DNA from: Chytriomyces cf. hyalinus JEL632 | Taxonomy: Eukaryota > Chytridiomycota > Chytridiomycetes > Chytridiales > Chytriomycetaceae | Direction of reading: 5' to 3' | Assembly: GCA_025435555.1 (NCBI GenBank) | Contig: JAIWWG010000118.1 | Coordinates: 21,197-85,196 of the forward strand | DNA length: 64,000 nt | Shown: positions 40,690-52,402 of the stretch, piece by piece | How the letters are laid out: each line of letters starts with the position of its first letter | Position numbering within the stretch: the first letter of the stretch is position 1 | The notes under the pieces: generated by a model | What the model saw: only the letters and a program-made list of their open reading frames with translations | Told to the model about the DNA's origin: nothing | Database searches by the model: none | Made by a program: the position numbers and the translations under genes

Positions 40690-42840
40690 CTGGAATGGGC
40701 CTGCCTGACACCGGAACCCAGAGATACGCTCTTCTGATGTCACCCACTTCCTCTGGGAAATCATCCACGCTTCAGAAGATGTCAGGAACAGTCAACACTC
40801 AAAGGAGACCATTGTTGGGCTCGGAATTGTGTCACAAGAATCGAAACAAGCAACAATCGAAACGAACGTTGACACGGTCTCATCCCATTTAACATCGCAT
40901 CTCGCGAACTGCGCATCCATGATTAATCTGTTCAGTCGGATTTCGAAGGTGTCGAACCTGATGCGTTGATTCAAAGCGTATTTTTGATAACTTGTGATTG
41001 TTTGCAAATGGCGAATGGGAGCAACATGTTGGCTGCGTTGACGAATAGTCTTGAGGAGGAGTAGAGCTTTAAACGAGCGGCGAAGGATGTGTTTGAGTCA
41101 GCGGGGTTTGTTAAATCAACTCAAGATGTGCTGTCTCAAGGGGGGGTCGAAAGATGTTGTCTGAAACTCATCTGGAAATGTGACTATCACAAGTTCGGAT
41201 CTTCCTGCGTTGATGGGACGATCTGATGTCCCCGACGACACTCAAAATGAACTCCAAGAACTCGCAAAATCCGTTTCTCGCGCCGTCGCCAACGGCATCA
41301 ACGCAGCGCGAAAATCCGCTGAAGAAATTTCAGACCCACATGATCAACTGCAAGTTGCGAGTAACGTAACGCCAAACTCGTTACTGACGCGTGTAATCAA
41401 ATGGTTGCGTATCTGCTGCGGCGCAAGTTGGTGACTCGAGTTTAACGGCAACGACAAATGAATTTGCGCTTGAATCGCTTCGTGAAAGTGTTGAACGAGT
41501 GCAAGAATCGATTCATCGGTTGCTTGAAAAGGCGACAAATTGCGATCAAGTTTGGTATGAAGTTGGACCCATGGAGAAGGAGTTTGGCAGTCAATTGATG
41601 GCATTGCTGACAAGGGTGTTGGCGGATAATTTTTACGTGCAGCGAAGGAATTGAGTCAAGAATTTGTTGTCGTCGCAAAGTCTGTTGGTTTCTGCAGCTG
41701 TGGCGGCGGGACTGTCGAATCGGGATCAAGCTGTGCAGATTGAGTTTTATCAGCAGGTGAAGAATGCGAGCGGGTTGGTTGCGGCGTTGAATTGTTCTTG
41801 GAAGAGTCATATTTCGATTTGGATGATTGGGCGGCGCAGAATGAGTTATTGTGCGAGGCTCGGGTAATTTCTTGTTGGCGTATTTTGATGTTGGTTTTGC
41901 TGACTTGGAATTCGTCTTGCCAGAAAATCATACCCACCCTCACTGCCTTGATTCAATCAGCATGATCAATAACCCCGACGATTGGGGGCTCCGCATTACA
42001 ATCACACATCGAAACAAGCAAGCTCCAATCTGGGATTTGTCCAAAAGTTTACCACAACGGCCGAAGAAATCTGCTCGAACCTTAAATTGGAATCCGCGCT
42101 TTGTTCCATCAAATTGCTTCAACAACGTCTGGGATATTGTCTCCTCAAGTGATTGAAATAATGAGCCTTCTAAGTGTGAAGAGCGCCACGGGAGTAGACC
42201 ATGCTGCCAGACTTAAACTCGGCCAAGCTGGACGCGAAGTTGGAAATGCTGTCACAGTTCTTTTAGAATCCGCAAGGCATGGAAACAGCGCATTCAGAGA
42301 AGCCCAAGAATCCCTTCTTTGCACTAGCAGCATGATTTTGGATTTGGATTCGGCCGAAATCTTTGCGCAGAGTGGAAACTTGGACCCGTTGGATGCCAAA
42401 GAACATTTTTCGAAACATAAGGAGAGTCTTCTCATGTCTGCGAAATCATTGACGGACGCCGTTCAGGATCTATCGAATGCGACGCAAACCAACCAAGACG
42501 AGCTGATTAGGTGCTTCAATAATTGTACCCAGGAAGCTACCGTCTTGAAAGAAAAGGCCCGCGAAAGCGCCGTGTCCATCACATCCGCCGACAACCACAT
42601 GCAACAAAAACTTCTCGCAGTTGCCAAAAATGGTCTCTTTAAAATTTGATGTTTCTCAGCGACAGAATGAAACAACGCATCGAGAGTCTGTGGATGAATC
42701 CACGCAGACAACGTTTGCTTTTATCGCGAGTCTCGTGCAGATTACGACGGTTTTAAGCGATGAAGCGATGAGAGGAAAACACGCTCTTGACAGCGCGATT
42801 GAAGAAATGGAAGCTGCGTTAACGACCATAACCTAAACAA
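40690..42840 (+). pseudogene. Talin rod-domain remnant
   Basis: Helical-bundle sequence in several frames. The best part is 42101-42650: SATGVDHAARLKLGQAGREV, then DLDSAEIFAQSGNLDPLDA, EHFSKHKESLLMSAKSL, DAVQDLSNATQTNQDELIRC, matching the talin rod segment with DLDTT..FATAGTL and FADHREGILKTAK. It continues in another frame at 42680-42836 (TTFAFIASLVQITTVL, GKHALDSAIEEMEAALTTIT), again as in talin. Upstream pieces (40720-41090; 41180-41360; 41455-41620) are also helical with stops between. Talin links membranes to actin; zoosporic lineages can keep adhesome proteins without integrins. Head (FERM) and C-terminal actin-binding parts are not visible, so this is a fragment or pseudogene. Confidence 0.7.
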
Positions 42841-43074
42841 ATGCGCCCGTGCAAGGAACCGCTTCACCCGCTGAAGTCATGAACATTGCAAAATAACTCG
42901 TGACAGCAACTGCAAACCTCGTCAGCGTAATTCAACTTGCCGAGCAGCCGATGTTGTTTCACCCCAAACTTCCTCTAACTATTTCCGTCTATGCATCTGG
43001 AAATGGCGATGAGAATCAGATAAAGTCGCTGAATTTGAAGGAGAACTGGCCACTCACGGACGTTAGACTTGTCG

Positions 43075-43445
43075 AAAGCGTATTCTTCAAATAAACCGTA
43101 TTCAGCATCCGAAAGGCCGTCTTCGGCATGCTACAATAACGCAAATACCTCCAATTACACGAATACCATGATGACTACTCGTCGCGATAGATTTGTTCAT
43201 GGCGACCAATGTTGCTTGCTGCTTGTTACCGCCAGCCTGTACGCACACCGCATCCTTCCCCTGAAGCAAATAGCGCGAAGGATCGAATCATTGAGGAGAA
43301 TGGATACTGATCAAGATGCCATCTCACCGAGGAACTGACGCGGATGAAGCCCTCGATGTTGGCGGAACTAGAATTCGAACAAGTCGAAAGCACCGATGTA
43401 AAATATTGCATTCCATAAACCCATTCTGGACGTAAAATATCTGCG
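43075..43445. repeat. Segmental duplication, copy 1
   Basis: Begins gcgtattcttcaaa, contains gcgaccaatgttgcttgctg and ends near ccattctggacgtaaaatat. The same markers occur in the same order at 44865-45725, where about 480 bp is inserted after the first part. The divergence suggests an old event. Confidence 0.75.
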
Positions 43446-44864
43446 GGAATGCACGTTATTTTCGTATTCGATGAACCCGTCGCCTTTTTTTGTTTGACGC
43501 GTTTATTCCAAAAAGCAAGGCAACAAGGATCTCATGGATATTCCAGAACAAGCAATGAATGAAGCATTATCTGTCATCTTGGACAAGAGGATTTTTCCGC
43601 ACGCGTAAGCATCGATACTTTTATTTCAATTCTCAACTCATTCACCACAAAACTCCCAACCAGTCCTGATCCATGGCAACAAGGGAAAAGTGCGAGTTTT
43701 CACTTTCTCTTGCTTCACATACGCGCTCACATCGACAACAAAACCAGCACCGAACAGGCTGTCTCGTCGGCTATTTCAGCAAAATCCAACACTGTGGTCC
43801 TACACCTCTATTTTTTAAGAATACCGCCGCTTCAGTCACCCCAAATCACGGACAATGGAGCAACAGTTTATCGAATTTTCTGAGTTACGGAATGTTGTCG
43901 CGGACTCGCGCTATCTGCCTGATTGGCCGGAGGTTTATGTTTTTTGTCTGGGTGTTTGTCTGCCTTTTTTTGTTAATATGCATGGGAATTTTGTGTGTAG
44001 ATTCAATGGAAGGAGGGAATGATTGCTGCAATTTTTTTTGAGGGCGGTTTGAATTGGCTGCAATGTTGTTAATGGCGGTTTGAAAGGGCTGCACGAATTG
44101 ATGGCTGCCAATCAGAACAGTGTCGCGTGACTATATAATCGAATAAAGGGTCCGTTAATGTAGAATAACAGTTGAGTTTAAAAGCAGTGCATATTTCAAT
44201 TACAGCTTGATTCGGGCTCCATTATGGCATGTTTTCCCGAAGCGCAATGCCCAAGGAGAAATTATATGACAGGGTCAGAAGAGATTTACACACACAAATT
44301 TTTTTCTTGCAAACTCGATCCAGAACAGTAGTCACTCCCTCAATCCAGATCATACCACATCCGCCGCTTACCGCTCGATTTTACGTCTCCGAACATGAAA
44401 GACACACTGGTTAAGGCGTGAACGCTTGGTGAATCAGACTCCCTGCCAATATCCACAAAGCCAATCGATAAACATTGAAATGGACGTGGCGATACCGACG
44501 ATTCAGAGTCCCTGTTGATCTCAAAGAACCCAAATCGATGCGAAACAATATACGCTGTATCAGCGTGTAATTGAATAACGATTCAGACGCGTCATATTCC
44601 GCGACATGAAAAGCAGTCCTCACATCTGGCTTGGCTCTTGACAAGTTGTTCCTCATCATTTCGAAATGCCGGCACGAAGCCATTTCTTCTCACACGGGGG
44701 TTTTGCTGCATCCAAGCTTGATTCGAGCCAGTGCCAATGCTTTGAATATCTGACCAGGAAATTTTTTGTGCACCCAAGGAAAAAGTCGCTGGTAAACCGC
44801 TAAACCACCCGCGTAAAATAATTTGAACATAAATTGGCACTGACCGACTTGCACTTTGCCAAAA
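43446..44864. other. No supported gene
   Basis: Short open frames only, in AT-rich and poly-T-interrupted sequence between the two segmental duplicates. No domain is recognised. Confidence 0.3.
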
Positions 44865-45725
44865 AAGCGTATTCTTCAAAAGAAACCGTATTCAGTCATC
44901 GAAATACCCCATCTTCGAAATTCCATCATGACATATACCTCGAATCGGATTCAGGGTACAGGAATGCCAGGAGAACTGCTCGTCGTAATGCAATTCTTTG
45001 AATGGCTGGAATGTTGCTTCACTTCCTGAGGAGTCGGGAGGGTTAATGACTCTGTTGACAACCTCAAAACAAATGCACCGCTGTCAACTACAAAACTTCA
45101 AACAAGCGTACATCACTGAACGCAGGAATAGACGGATTCTGTTCGAAACTGCTGGAAATGGACGGTGCGCCTATTTCGAAATTCCTTCGCTGATGCGGTG
45201 GACTGTGCTGTAAATATCAAAGCTGATGTTTCCAGGTTTCAGGTCCTTCTCGCGAATACGAAAACTAAATACGTGCCTCACTTCAGATATGTATCTCGCA
45301 ACACGGGAGACGGTCCATTATGCTCCACATTCAGTTCCTGCACAATCGTTCGCAGAGAAGCCGAGACACCGAACAAATGCCGCGTTGTCATGGCGTTTCC
45401 AGAAAAGACTGCTTCCCATGCGAGATGCTGCACTGACGCAAATCCAGTCTGGCATCGATACGCACGATTCAGTTCATAGCAACCAATGTTGCTTGCTGCT
45501 TGTTCCCGCCATCCCACATGCACTCGGCATCCAACGTCACTCTTCCTCTGAGGAACATTGAACGAAGAATGGTATCTATGAGAAGTATGGGTGTTGCGCA
45601 AGATGCCTTCTCACCGGGGAACTGACGCAGCCGAGCTTGTTGGTTGAGCAGTATTCGGACAAGTTGAAAGCTCTCATTTTAAGTCTTGCATTCGATAAAC
45701 CCAATTCTGGACGTAAAATGTCTGC
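44865..45725. repeat. Segmental duplication, copy 2 with insertion
   Basis: Matches 43075-43445 at both ends (gcgtattcttcaaa at the start; caaccaatgttgcttgctgc, aggaactgacgc-like and attctggacgtaaaatgtct at the end). The middle 44990-45470 has no counterpart in copy 1. Confidence 0.7.
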
Positions 45726-46250
45726 GAACGCGCAAACAAAAACAACCAAAAAACATCCGAAAAACAGAATCAGCACCAAACAACAAGGTTGAGTCCCCTT
45801 TCCTCCGAGCCCACCCCCCCTCTCATCCCATATTGCATACCACCCCAACCTCCATGCTCTCAGCCCTCGAAGCACATCATCCCATGCATTGTTGTGTTGG
45901 ATGAACGCGTTCCCTGTACTTAATTCTCAAACAACCTCACACCCACACCTTCCACACAGGCTTGCTTGCTTTGGCCCATTGACTCTTTCAAAGCCGAATT
46001 GATGGAAAGGCACGTTGCTTCATCGCCTTCGTCTGCTTTCCCTGGTGCTGCGCTGTGCTGGCTAGGCCTTCTTGCATTATGCCAAGACCCGCTTGCACCA
46101 TGACAAGCAACCTTCCAGTCAGTCCAGTCGCGCACTTGGACACCAAGACATAAGCTCAGGTATGCATACACGCGGTTCTTTCAACTGACAACATAAATTC
46201 TCAACCTGTCAAATCCAAACAACCCCCCAAACACCCCTCCCAACACACAG

Positions 46251-46735
46251 ATTCTCACGGATCGATCGACTGTCTTCTGCAAGCGGCACTGTTGGGGACA
46301 CTGCTGCCTCTATGCCTTTGTCTGCTTGTGCTAGTGTCGCGCTGGTCTGGTGAGAGGTGCCGAGCCAGACAGTCACGCACAGGCACATCATTGACACGAT
46401 CTCAGGTATGTGTCTTGTTTGCGCGTTTTCTTATTCGCTAACCTGTTAGCTCCAACCAACACCAATAAACACCCTCCCAACACATAGATTCTCACGGATC
46501 GATCGTCTGTCTTCTGCAAGCGGCACTGTCGGGGGCACTGCTGCCTCTATGCCTTTGTCTGCTTGTGCTAGTGTCGCGCTGGTCTGGTGAGAGGTGCCGA
46601 GCCAGACAGTCGCGCACAGGCACATCATTGACACGATCTCAGGTATGTGTCTTGTTTGCGTTATTCGCTAACTTGTTAACTCCAACCAACACCAACAAAC
46701 ACTCCTCCCAACACACAGATTCTCACGGATCGATC
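46251..46735 (+). repeat. Tandem 155-bp exon-like units between splice-like signals
   Basis: Two near-identical 155-bp blocks (46251-46405, 46488-46642) start attctcacggatcgatcg after ACACAG or ACATAG, and end GATCTCAG before GTATGTG. A third partial copy starts at 46719 and is cut by the dispersed repeat. Spacing is 237 and 231 bp. An older relative may lie at about 45955-46160. 155 is not a multiple of three, so joining units would shift frame. On the plus strand each block encodes a hydrophobic stretch in one frame. Confidence 0.85.
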
Positions 46736-46746
46736 GAATGTCAACT

Positions 46747-46862
46747 CAATTTTTTGGTGGGATATGATTCAGGGCCTCCTCGCGGCTCCCACTGGAAACG
46801 AGAGCAATCTCGGCTGACACTGAATCGATTTTATTTCGTTTCTTTCTTTTGGAGTCTTGTGA
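46747..46862 (+). repeat. Dispersed repeat, copy B (partial)
   Basis: Core identical in order to copies A and C, from tttttggtgggatatgattc to tggagtcttgtgaaaa. The 5' flank seen in A and C is absent because the copy abuts a truncated 155-bp unit. The 3' end abuts a duplicated LRR fragment. Confidence 0.85.
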
Positions 46863-47240
46863 AAACGACCAAATTGACCATTTTCGCAAAATTCGCAGGA
46901 ATGGATCCAGTCAGCTTGGCGCTGGACCAATTCAACACCTCAAGGTTGAAGAGGTTCGCAATGCTGTCGGGTATCGCACCGTCAAGTCCTGTTTCACTCA
47001 GATTCAGCCGCTTCAAATTGACAAGATTTCCCGACTCCGACGGGGTAGGGCCAGTCACGCCAAGTGCGCTCTAACAAAGAGTTTCCAACTTGGTCAATTC
47101 GCCGAAACGGCCGGGAATGGGGCCATACAGCCAATCGCCTTGAAGGACCAAGAATGTCAATTCTTTCAGTGTGCCCATCGTGCTTAGGCAAAGGACCAGA
47201 TAAACAGAAACTCCTATACAGGGTACATAATTCGCTACGC
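46860..47240 (-). pseudogene. Partial duplicate of the F-box/LRR gene
   Basis: About 370 bp closely matches 49150-49480 on the same strand. It encodes LVNLKRLNLSETGLDGAIPD, SIANLFNLEVLN and LTGSIPANFAKM before the frame breaks. It keeps ten bases (tcaagtcctg, 46982-46991) that are missing from the longer copy. Confidence 0.75.
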
Positions 47241-47650
47241 ACACTATCATAGAGGGACGCTTTGTCAGTTGCGCTGAGAGGGCTGATTGGAGCAGGATTC
47301 AGATTGCCGAAAATTAGGTCGATAAGTCAAATCGATAACTGGAAGGTATTCACCTTCTGGCTGTCAGTTCTTGGATGTGACACGATAACCCGCGCCCTTC
47401 CTCTCCTGGCGCGATATACGACCTTGCTGCCATCTTTTGTTGTTGTGTTGATTGTGTTGCGGGTTCCTTTTCTCCCTGCTTATCTGTTCAGTTTTTTATT
47501 CCGTTCGGCTGTCTTTGATTCCTGTTCGAGCAAAAAATGAGTAAATCACAATGGATCAGAGCAGCCATTCATAATCTCGCAAACGTTACATCTTCAATGA
47601 ACTCAAGCGGCTAGAATTAGTGCCAGCTGCGGAAATGCCAAATCGGCGAC
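47241..47650. other. Spacer between LRR copies, no gene seen
   Basis: A 92-codon plus-strand frame (47262-47540) has hydrophobic character but no recognisable family. Probably not a gene. Confidence 0.3.
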
Positions 47651-49715
47651 TCAGATTTCCATGAACCCAGTTTCTGAAACTCTTCTTTCGCCAGTCTCAC
47701 TATCAATGCTGTGCAACGACCGAGAATCCATTTGAGTCTCCCACCGAAACTTGTTCGCTGACTGCGTTCGAAACCGTTCTGGCAAATCCCCTTCAAAAAG
47801 GTTCCCGCTCAGATCTAACAGTTCCAAATCGCTGCAACTCTCAAGCGACTCGGGAATCAACCCGCTCAACGTGTTACTGCTCAAATCGAGTGTCTTGATT
47901 CGTTTTATAGTTTTGAACAATTCGCAGGTCAGAGTACCGTTGAACCGGTTGCAGCTTAGATTCAAGCTTCTGATGAACTCATAAGATGACATGAACGCGG
48001 AAATTGTGCCCGACAGCTGATTATGGCTCAAATTTAAATTGAACAGATGTCCTCGGGTTCCCATGTTCGTTGGTAGGTGGTCCTGACAGTTGATTATGAT
48101 CCAGGTTGAGCGTGTTTAATCGCTGTAGACAGAAAATTCCATCCGGCAAGGAACCAGTCAATCGATTTTGGCTGAGGTCCAACATGTCCAGTTTTATCAA
48201 AGCTCCCAAATCTGGATGAAAAGGACCGACAAGGCTTGGTTGTTACTTAAAGGACGCTCGTTGATGCGCAAAAGCGTTAAAATTACCAGGTGGAATCTCG
48301 CCAGAGAGTTGGTTGTGACTGAGATTCAAGTTGCACAAATCACCAAGGCCTCCAATGGACTCTGGAATTTCACCACAGAAGTGGTTGTGACTGAGGTTAG
48401 AGTTTCGAGAGAAGTTAGCAGTCCAATTTCCTCTGGCAACTGATCGCTGAGTTCGTTGTACTGCAGCTTCAAATAAGTGAGATTCACAAGCGAGGTGATT
48501 GAATATGGGATAGGGCCAGCAAACAAATTCCGGTTGAGGTCCAATTCTTTCAACGCGATAAGACTGGAAATGGAGTCAGGGATTACACCAGAGAATTGGT
48601 TCCTGCGAAGCGACAGTGACTTTAACTTTGCTAACCCTGCAAGTTCAGTTGGAAATGGACCATCGAAATTATTGTCACGCAGGTGAAGTGATTCCAGTTT
48701 TCCAACAAAGCAATGTGGCATGGCAGTCTCCTAGAGAGTCGATTTCGAGAAAGATCCAGCATTAACAGAAACGGCGAAACATTGTCCTTTGTGCAAGCAA
48801 AACTGTCTTCTTTGAACGCGACATCCAGTGACTGGAGATCAAATGGAATTCCAGAGTAGACGTCAGCGGCGTGTCGTCCGTTTTAACCAGTTGGGCACAA
48901 GCATTGCAAGATGGCAAACTGTCCGAGGTTATCCAGTTTCGATCAAAGTTTAATAAGGGCAGTCGGAATATCGAGTCAGGGATGCAACCCGAAAATCGGT
49001 TGTCTTTGCATTCCAGCGTCCTCAGTTGCAAGCATCGACCAAAGGATGAAGGTATCAGCCCTTCCAACTGATTTTGGTGTAGATTTACAATTCGCAGCTT
49101 GGTCATCCCTCCAAACACATCTGGCAGTTGTTTCTCCCCAGACTCAACTCCACCAAATTGACCATTTTCGCAAAACTCGCAGGAATGGATCCAGTCAGCT
49201 TGGCGCTGGACAAATTCAACACCTCAAGGTTGAAGAGGTTCCCAATGCTGTCAGGTATCGCACCGTTTCACTCAGCTTCAGATTCGTCAAATTGACAAGA
49301 TTTCCCAACTCCGACGGGATGGGGCCAGTCACGCCAGTGCGCTTCGAACTAAGAGTTGTCAGCTTGATCAATTCACCCAGATAATTGTGCGGAATGGGGC
49401 CAGACAGAGAACGGCGTGCCAAGTCCAAGGATCTCAATTGCTTCAGGCTGCCAATCATGTTTGGCAATGGACCAGCCAATGCAAAATGTCTTGAACTTTC
49501 ATCGTCGATGCAAGGCCGATCCTTCTTCGGAGTCGTATCCAATATGAACCAGGCCAATCACATTCGAGAAGGGATGCGCTGTCAATGCGGTATTGAAGGA
49601 ACGGCAGACTCGTCGATACTTTGCGATCTTGAATGGATCCAGCAGCCGAAAGATTTGAACCGGCACTTCGATGGGCAGGTTGAGAATGCCTTCGTTTTAT
49701 TTCACGATTTTATTT
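47651..49715 (-). pseudogene. F-box and plant-type leucine-rich-repeat gene, frame broken
   Basis: Read from about 49690: an F-box (NLPIEVPVQIFRLLDPFKIA, KYRRVCRSFNTALTAHPF), then LRRs of the type LxxLxxLxLxxNxLxGxIPxx: LKQLRSLDLARRSLSGPIP, MTKLRIVNLHQNQLEGLIPS, LAKLKSLSLRRNQFSGVIPD, ALKELDLNRNLFAGPIP, LIKLDMLDLSQNRLTGSLPD, IKTLDLSSNTLSGLIPESL and so on, with a stop at 47651. At least 12 repeats. No transmembrane segment or kinase follows. Frame changes occur near 49520, at 49265 (ten-base deletion), near 48750, 48330 and 48060. No in-frame ATG precedes the F-box without a stop. F-box/LRR proteins select substrates for SCF ligases; this copy looks inactive. Confidence 0.65.
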
Positions 49716-49911
49716 ACGCCCATTCCGGTTAAAAAGTGTTCAACCTATTTCAAGTCTGTCGTTTCTTGAATCAGACGTATCAGAATCAGATGGAATAGTA
49801 ACACACAGATTTGTTCAAAGTCAATATAAAAGAAGAAGAACAGTGTCAGAGCGGAACCTCATCCATGGGGTGCCAGTGTTCTTCAACAGAGTTCAGTCGC
49901 AGATTCCTAAT

Positions 49912-50077
49912 TTCACCACCAAATTGTTGACCAGCCAAGTCACCGAAACTTATCCACGCGACCGCCGCGAAGGGCCTCCGTATATGCGACCGATTTCGCC
50001 ACCAAATTGTTGACCAGCCAAGTCTCCAAAAATTATCCACGCGGCCGCCGCGAAGGACTTCCATATATGCGACCGAT
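49912..50077. repeat. 83-bp direct tandem duplication
   Basis: Two copies of a unit containing caaattgttgaccagccaag, ttatccacgcg, ccgccgcgaagg and tatatgcgaccgat. The second copy differs at several positions. A 201-codon minus-strand frame (49846-50451) runs through it, Ser/Pro-rich, without a recognisable domain. Confidence 0.9.
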
Positions 50078-50339
50078 GGTATTGGTGAATGAGGGGAGGG
50101 GGGAGATGAAGATGATGCTTCCTGCGAAAACTGGGGAAAATTGGAGGGGTGAGCTGATGGTCTTAGAACGGATGAAAGATGGATGCGATGATGGAATGAC
50201 GGGTAGGGGCGAAGACGTTGCATGAAGGGTGGGTTGTAGGTTTGCGTGGAAGTGATTGACTGATATTTGAATGGGCTGCTGATAACTTCTTGATGACTTG
50301 AGTTTTTGAGTGCGATGAGAAAGATGTGGCCGCTACCGT

Positions 50340-50712
50340 CGTAAATTGCTGGATAACACTTCGAAAACTTGCAGTTCGGTCCAGCTGACAATTTGGACTC
50401 CGTTAATGCCAAGGAGGCAAAAAGGGAGCTTACTCTTGTCAACTGGAACAACGCCTACTGTCGCTTACTCCGTTTGATCAATGAGATGCAAAGGGATGGA
50501 CATATTGGCAGGAGGTCAAGGTGACGGTCTTGGCGGTGACTCCTGTTTCAGGCGCTCATGTGGATGGAAGAATGGTGGGGAGGTTTGATCGGCAAAACAA
50601 GTTCCTGTGAAAGTTCTGAACGCACTTGCTGAGGACGACAAGTTCGCGTCAGGCTCAAAAGTTGACTTGATGGACATTTCGACGTGGATCATCGGTGAAT
50701 AGAAGAAACAGT
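50340..50712 (+). other. Possible short protein-coding remnant
   Basis: The plus strand reads FGPADNLDSVNAKEAKREL and TLVNWNNAYCRLLRLINEM before the frame is lost. It looks protein-like but I do not recognise it, and stops bound it on both sides. Confidence 0.25.
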
Positions 50713-51276
50713 TCAGCTTGGGGTGGTATGATGATAGCTGGGCAGTGAGTCAGTTGTGGAAAAAGTCGGAGAAGTAGTTGTGGGGTAGGAATGGATGATG
50801 ATGGGATTGTGGCTGTGGCTGTGTTCATTATTGTTGTCGGATGTAGTGAATGTTGATGCGGGATGTGGCGGTCTTGCAGTGGAATTCATCGTTGCGGTCG
50901 TGAGATATTTTCGGTTGGTTGGATGGCAGCAAATGAGGAAGTGAAATTGGGAACCGAAACTGCGGGGGAATAAAAAAAGGAACGCGTAAGAGTCTGCAGC
51001 ATCACATCGTCCAAATAATAAATATATACCCGTCCTCCGAGATTTCCACGGGCGAGTCCTTGGATGTGGCAGCGAAACCAAAAAAACCAAATATATAAAT
51101 AACCAAGAGCATAAAAGGAAGCAAGCACACAAACAAGCAAGCAAGCAACAAATTAAAAAATACCAAAAATAATAGGATAAATAATACGTAACAGTAAAAG
51201 GAATAATAAATGAATTAAAAATATCCGTCATCAATTCTTCTGTTGTGTGGTTTGAAAACATGAACAACCAGTTCAA
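50713..51276 (-). CDS. Hypothetical protein with hydrophobic N-terminal half
   Basis: A 187-residue frame. Residues about 25-75 are very hydrophobic and Cys-rich (FWYFLICCLLACLCACFLLC), consistent with two membrane helices. The C-terminal third is Ser/Thr/His/Pro-rich. No family is recognised; the hydrophobic part comes from an AT-rich repetitive stretch, so chance coding is quite possible. Confidence 0.25.
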   Translation of the reverse strand: MNWLFMFSNHTTEELMTDIFNSFIIPFTVTYYLSYYFWYFLICCLLACLCACFLLCSWLFIYLVFLVSLPHPRTRPWKSRRTGIYLLFGRCDAADSYAFLFLFPRSFGSQFHFLICCHPTNRKYLTTATMNSTARPPHPASTFTTSDNNNEHSHSHNPIIIHSYPTTTSPTFSTTDSLPSYHHTTPS

Positions 51277-51284
51277 TCCAGCAC

Positions 51285-52402
51285 AAAATGAGTAATTACC
51301 TTGTCGAGTTTAAACGCCACTCCTCGCCATTTGAGCTTGATCATGGATCTCTTGTAGAGTCGGTCTTGTTCTTTGGTACAAACTCCCAAGTGGTGACAAT
51401 ACTTGACGATGTACTTGCTTTTCACCCGCATGTCATGCCATTTTTGTTGCGACTTCAAATGTCTGTTAACTGAAAAATCGCGTTAGATATACAGCTATTG
51501 TCATCCAATACACTTACCTATCTGAAAATCAATGACTTGGTGCTCTGCTCTTTTGGCGCCAGAAAGCTGGGATGGTGTGTATGGGGCATAGGGGTTGTCC
51601 CCTTTCTTTATTTCGGGCAGGATCTTGGCTTTGTGTGGCCATTCTGGCACGGTAGCAACCAAGGATGGGCGACGACCATTCAACTCACGCCGATAATGCG
51701 CAGTTTCTTCCTTAAAGTCCTTCAGCTCTTCTGGACAGGCACCGTTCAAGTATCGAAGAAAATGACTTTGCAATGATATAGCGCGTGAGGATGTTGGGTG
51801 CGAGGCTGTTGGAGCTGTGGCCTGCAGAGGCGGCGGTGACAGAAGAGGGAGGGAGTGTTGCAGCTTGTGTAGCAGAGGATGAAGCAGTCTGTGTGGTAGA
51901 TGATTTCCTCGCACGCATGAGGATGAAGAGATCATTTTCCACTGGTGATGAATCGCGTGTTTGGAGAAAGCGGTTGATTATTGTGGATGGTTGAGAAGAT
52001 GATGCGCGTGAGGTGGTTGTAGTTGTGACTGCAGAGGCGGCGGTGATGGAAGCTGAGCAGACTGGTGTAGCTGGTGTACTTGTAGTTGACGCAGCTTGAG
52101 CTGATGATTGACTTGCTCGTTGAAGGGCGAAGATAAGATCGTCTAAAGGTGATGATTCACGTGTTTGGAGAAGGTGATTGTTTGACGAGGAGGCCTGAGA
52201 AGATGTTGTGTATGAAGGGGATTGAGGTTTGTCTGTGGGAGTTGCAGAGATGGAAGTGCAAGGAGCTGTTATAGCTGGTGGGATCAAAGTTGAAGTAGTG
52301 TGTGCTTGTGAATTTCCGAGCGCGTTTAACAATAAAGAAGTCATCGTCTAAAGTGGATTCATCGCGTGTTCTTTTCAGTATTGTTGGTGGTTTCTTGAGC
52401 AT
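51285..52402 (-). CDS. Ser/Thr-rich protein with repeated TRDxSPxDDL motif, frame uncertain
   Basis: From the ATG at 52402 the frame gives ILKRTRDESTLDDDFFIVKRARK; the motif recurs as LLQTRESSPLDDLIFALQRA and FLQTRDSSPVENDLFILMRARK, separated by Ser/Thr/Ala-rich linkers. A conserved-looking block follows (YLNGACPEELKDFKEE, HYRRELNGRRPSLVATVPEW), then a short exon-like end (QKWHDMRVKSKYIVKYCHHL). The second motif block is in a different frame from the first; removing one T after the first RARK (near 52310) aligns them. No family is recognised. Confidence 0.4.

Noticed and set aside
46209-46634. Paired minus-strand proteins starting MSMMCLC
   Set aside because: They are mirror readings of the tandem 155-bp blocks and include the intron-like spacers.
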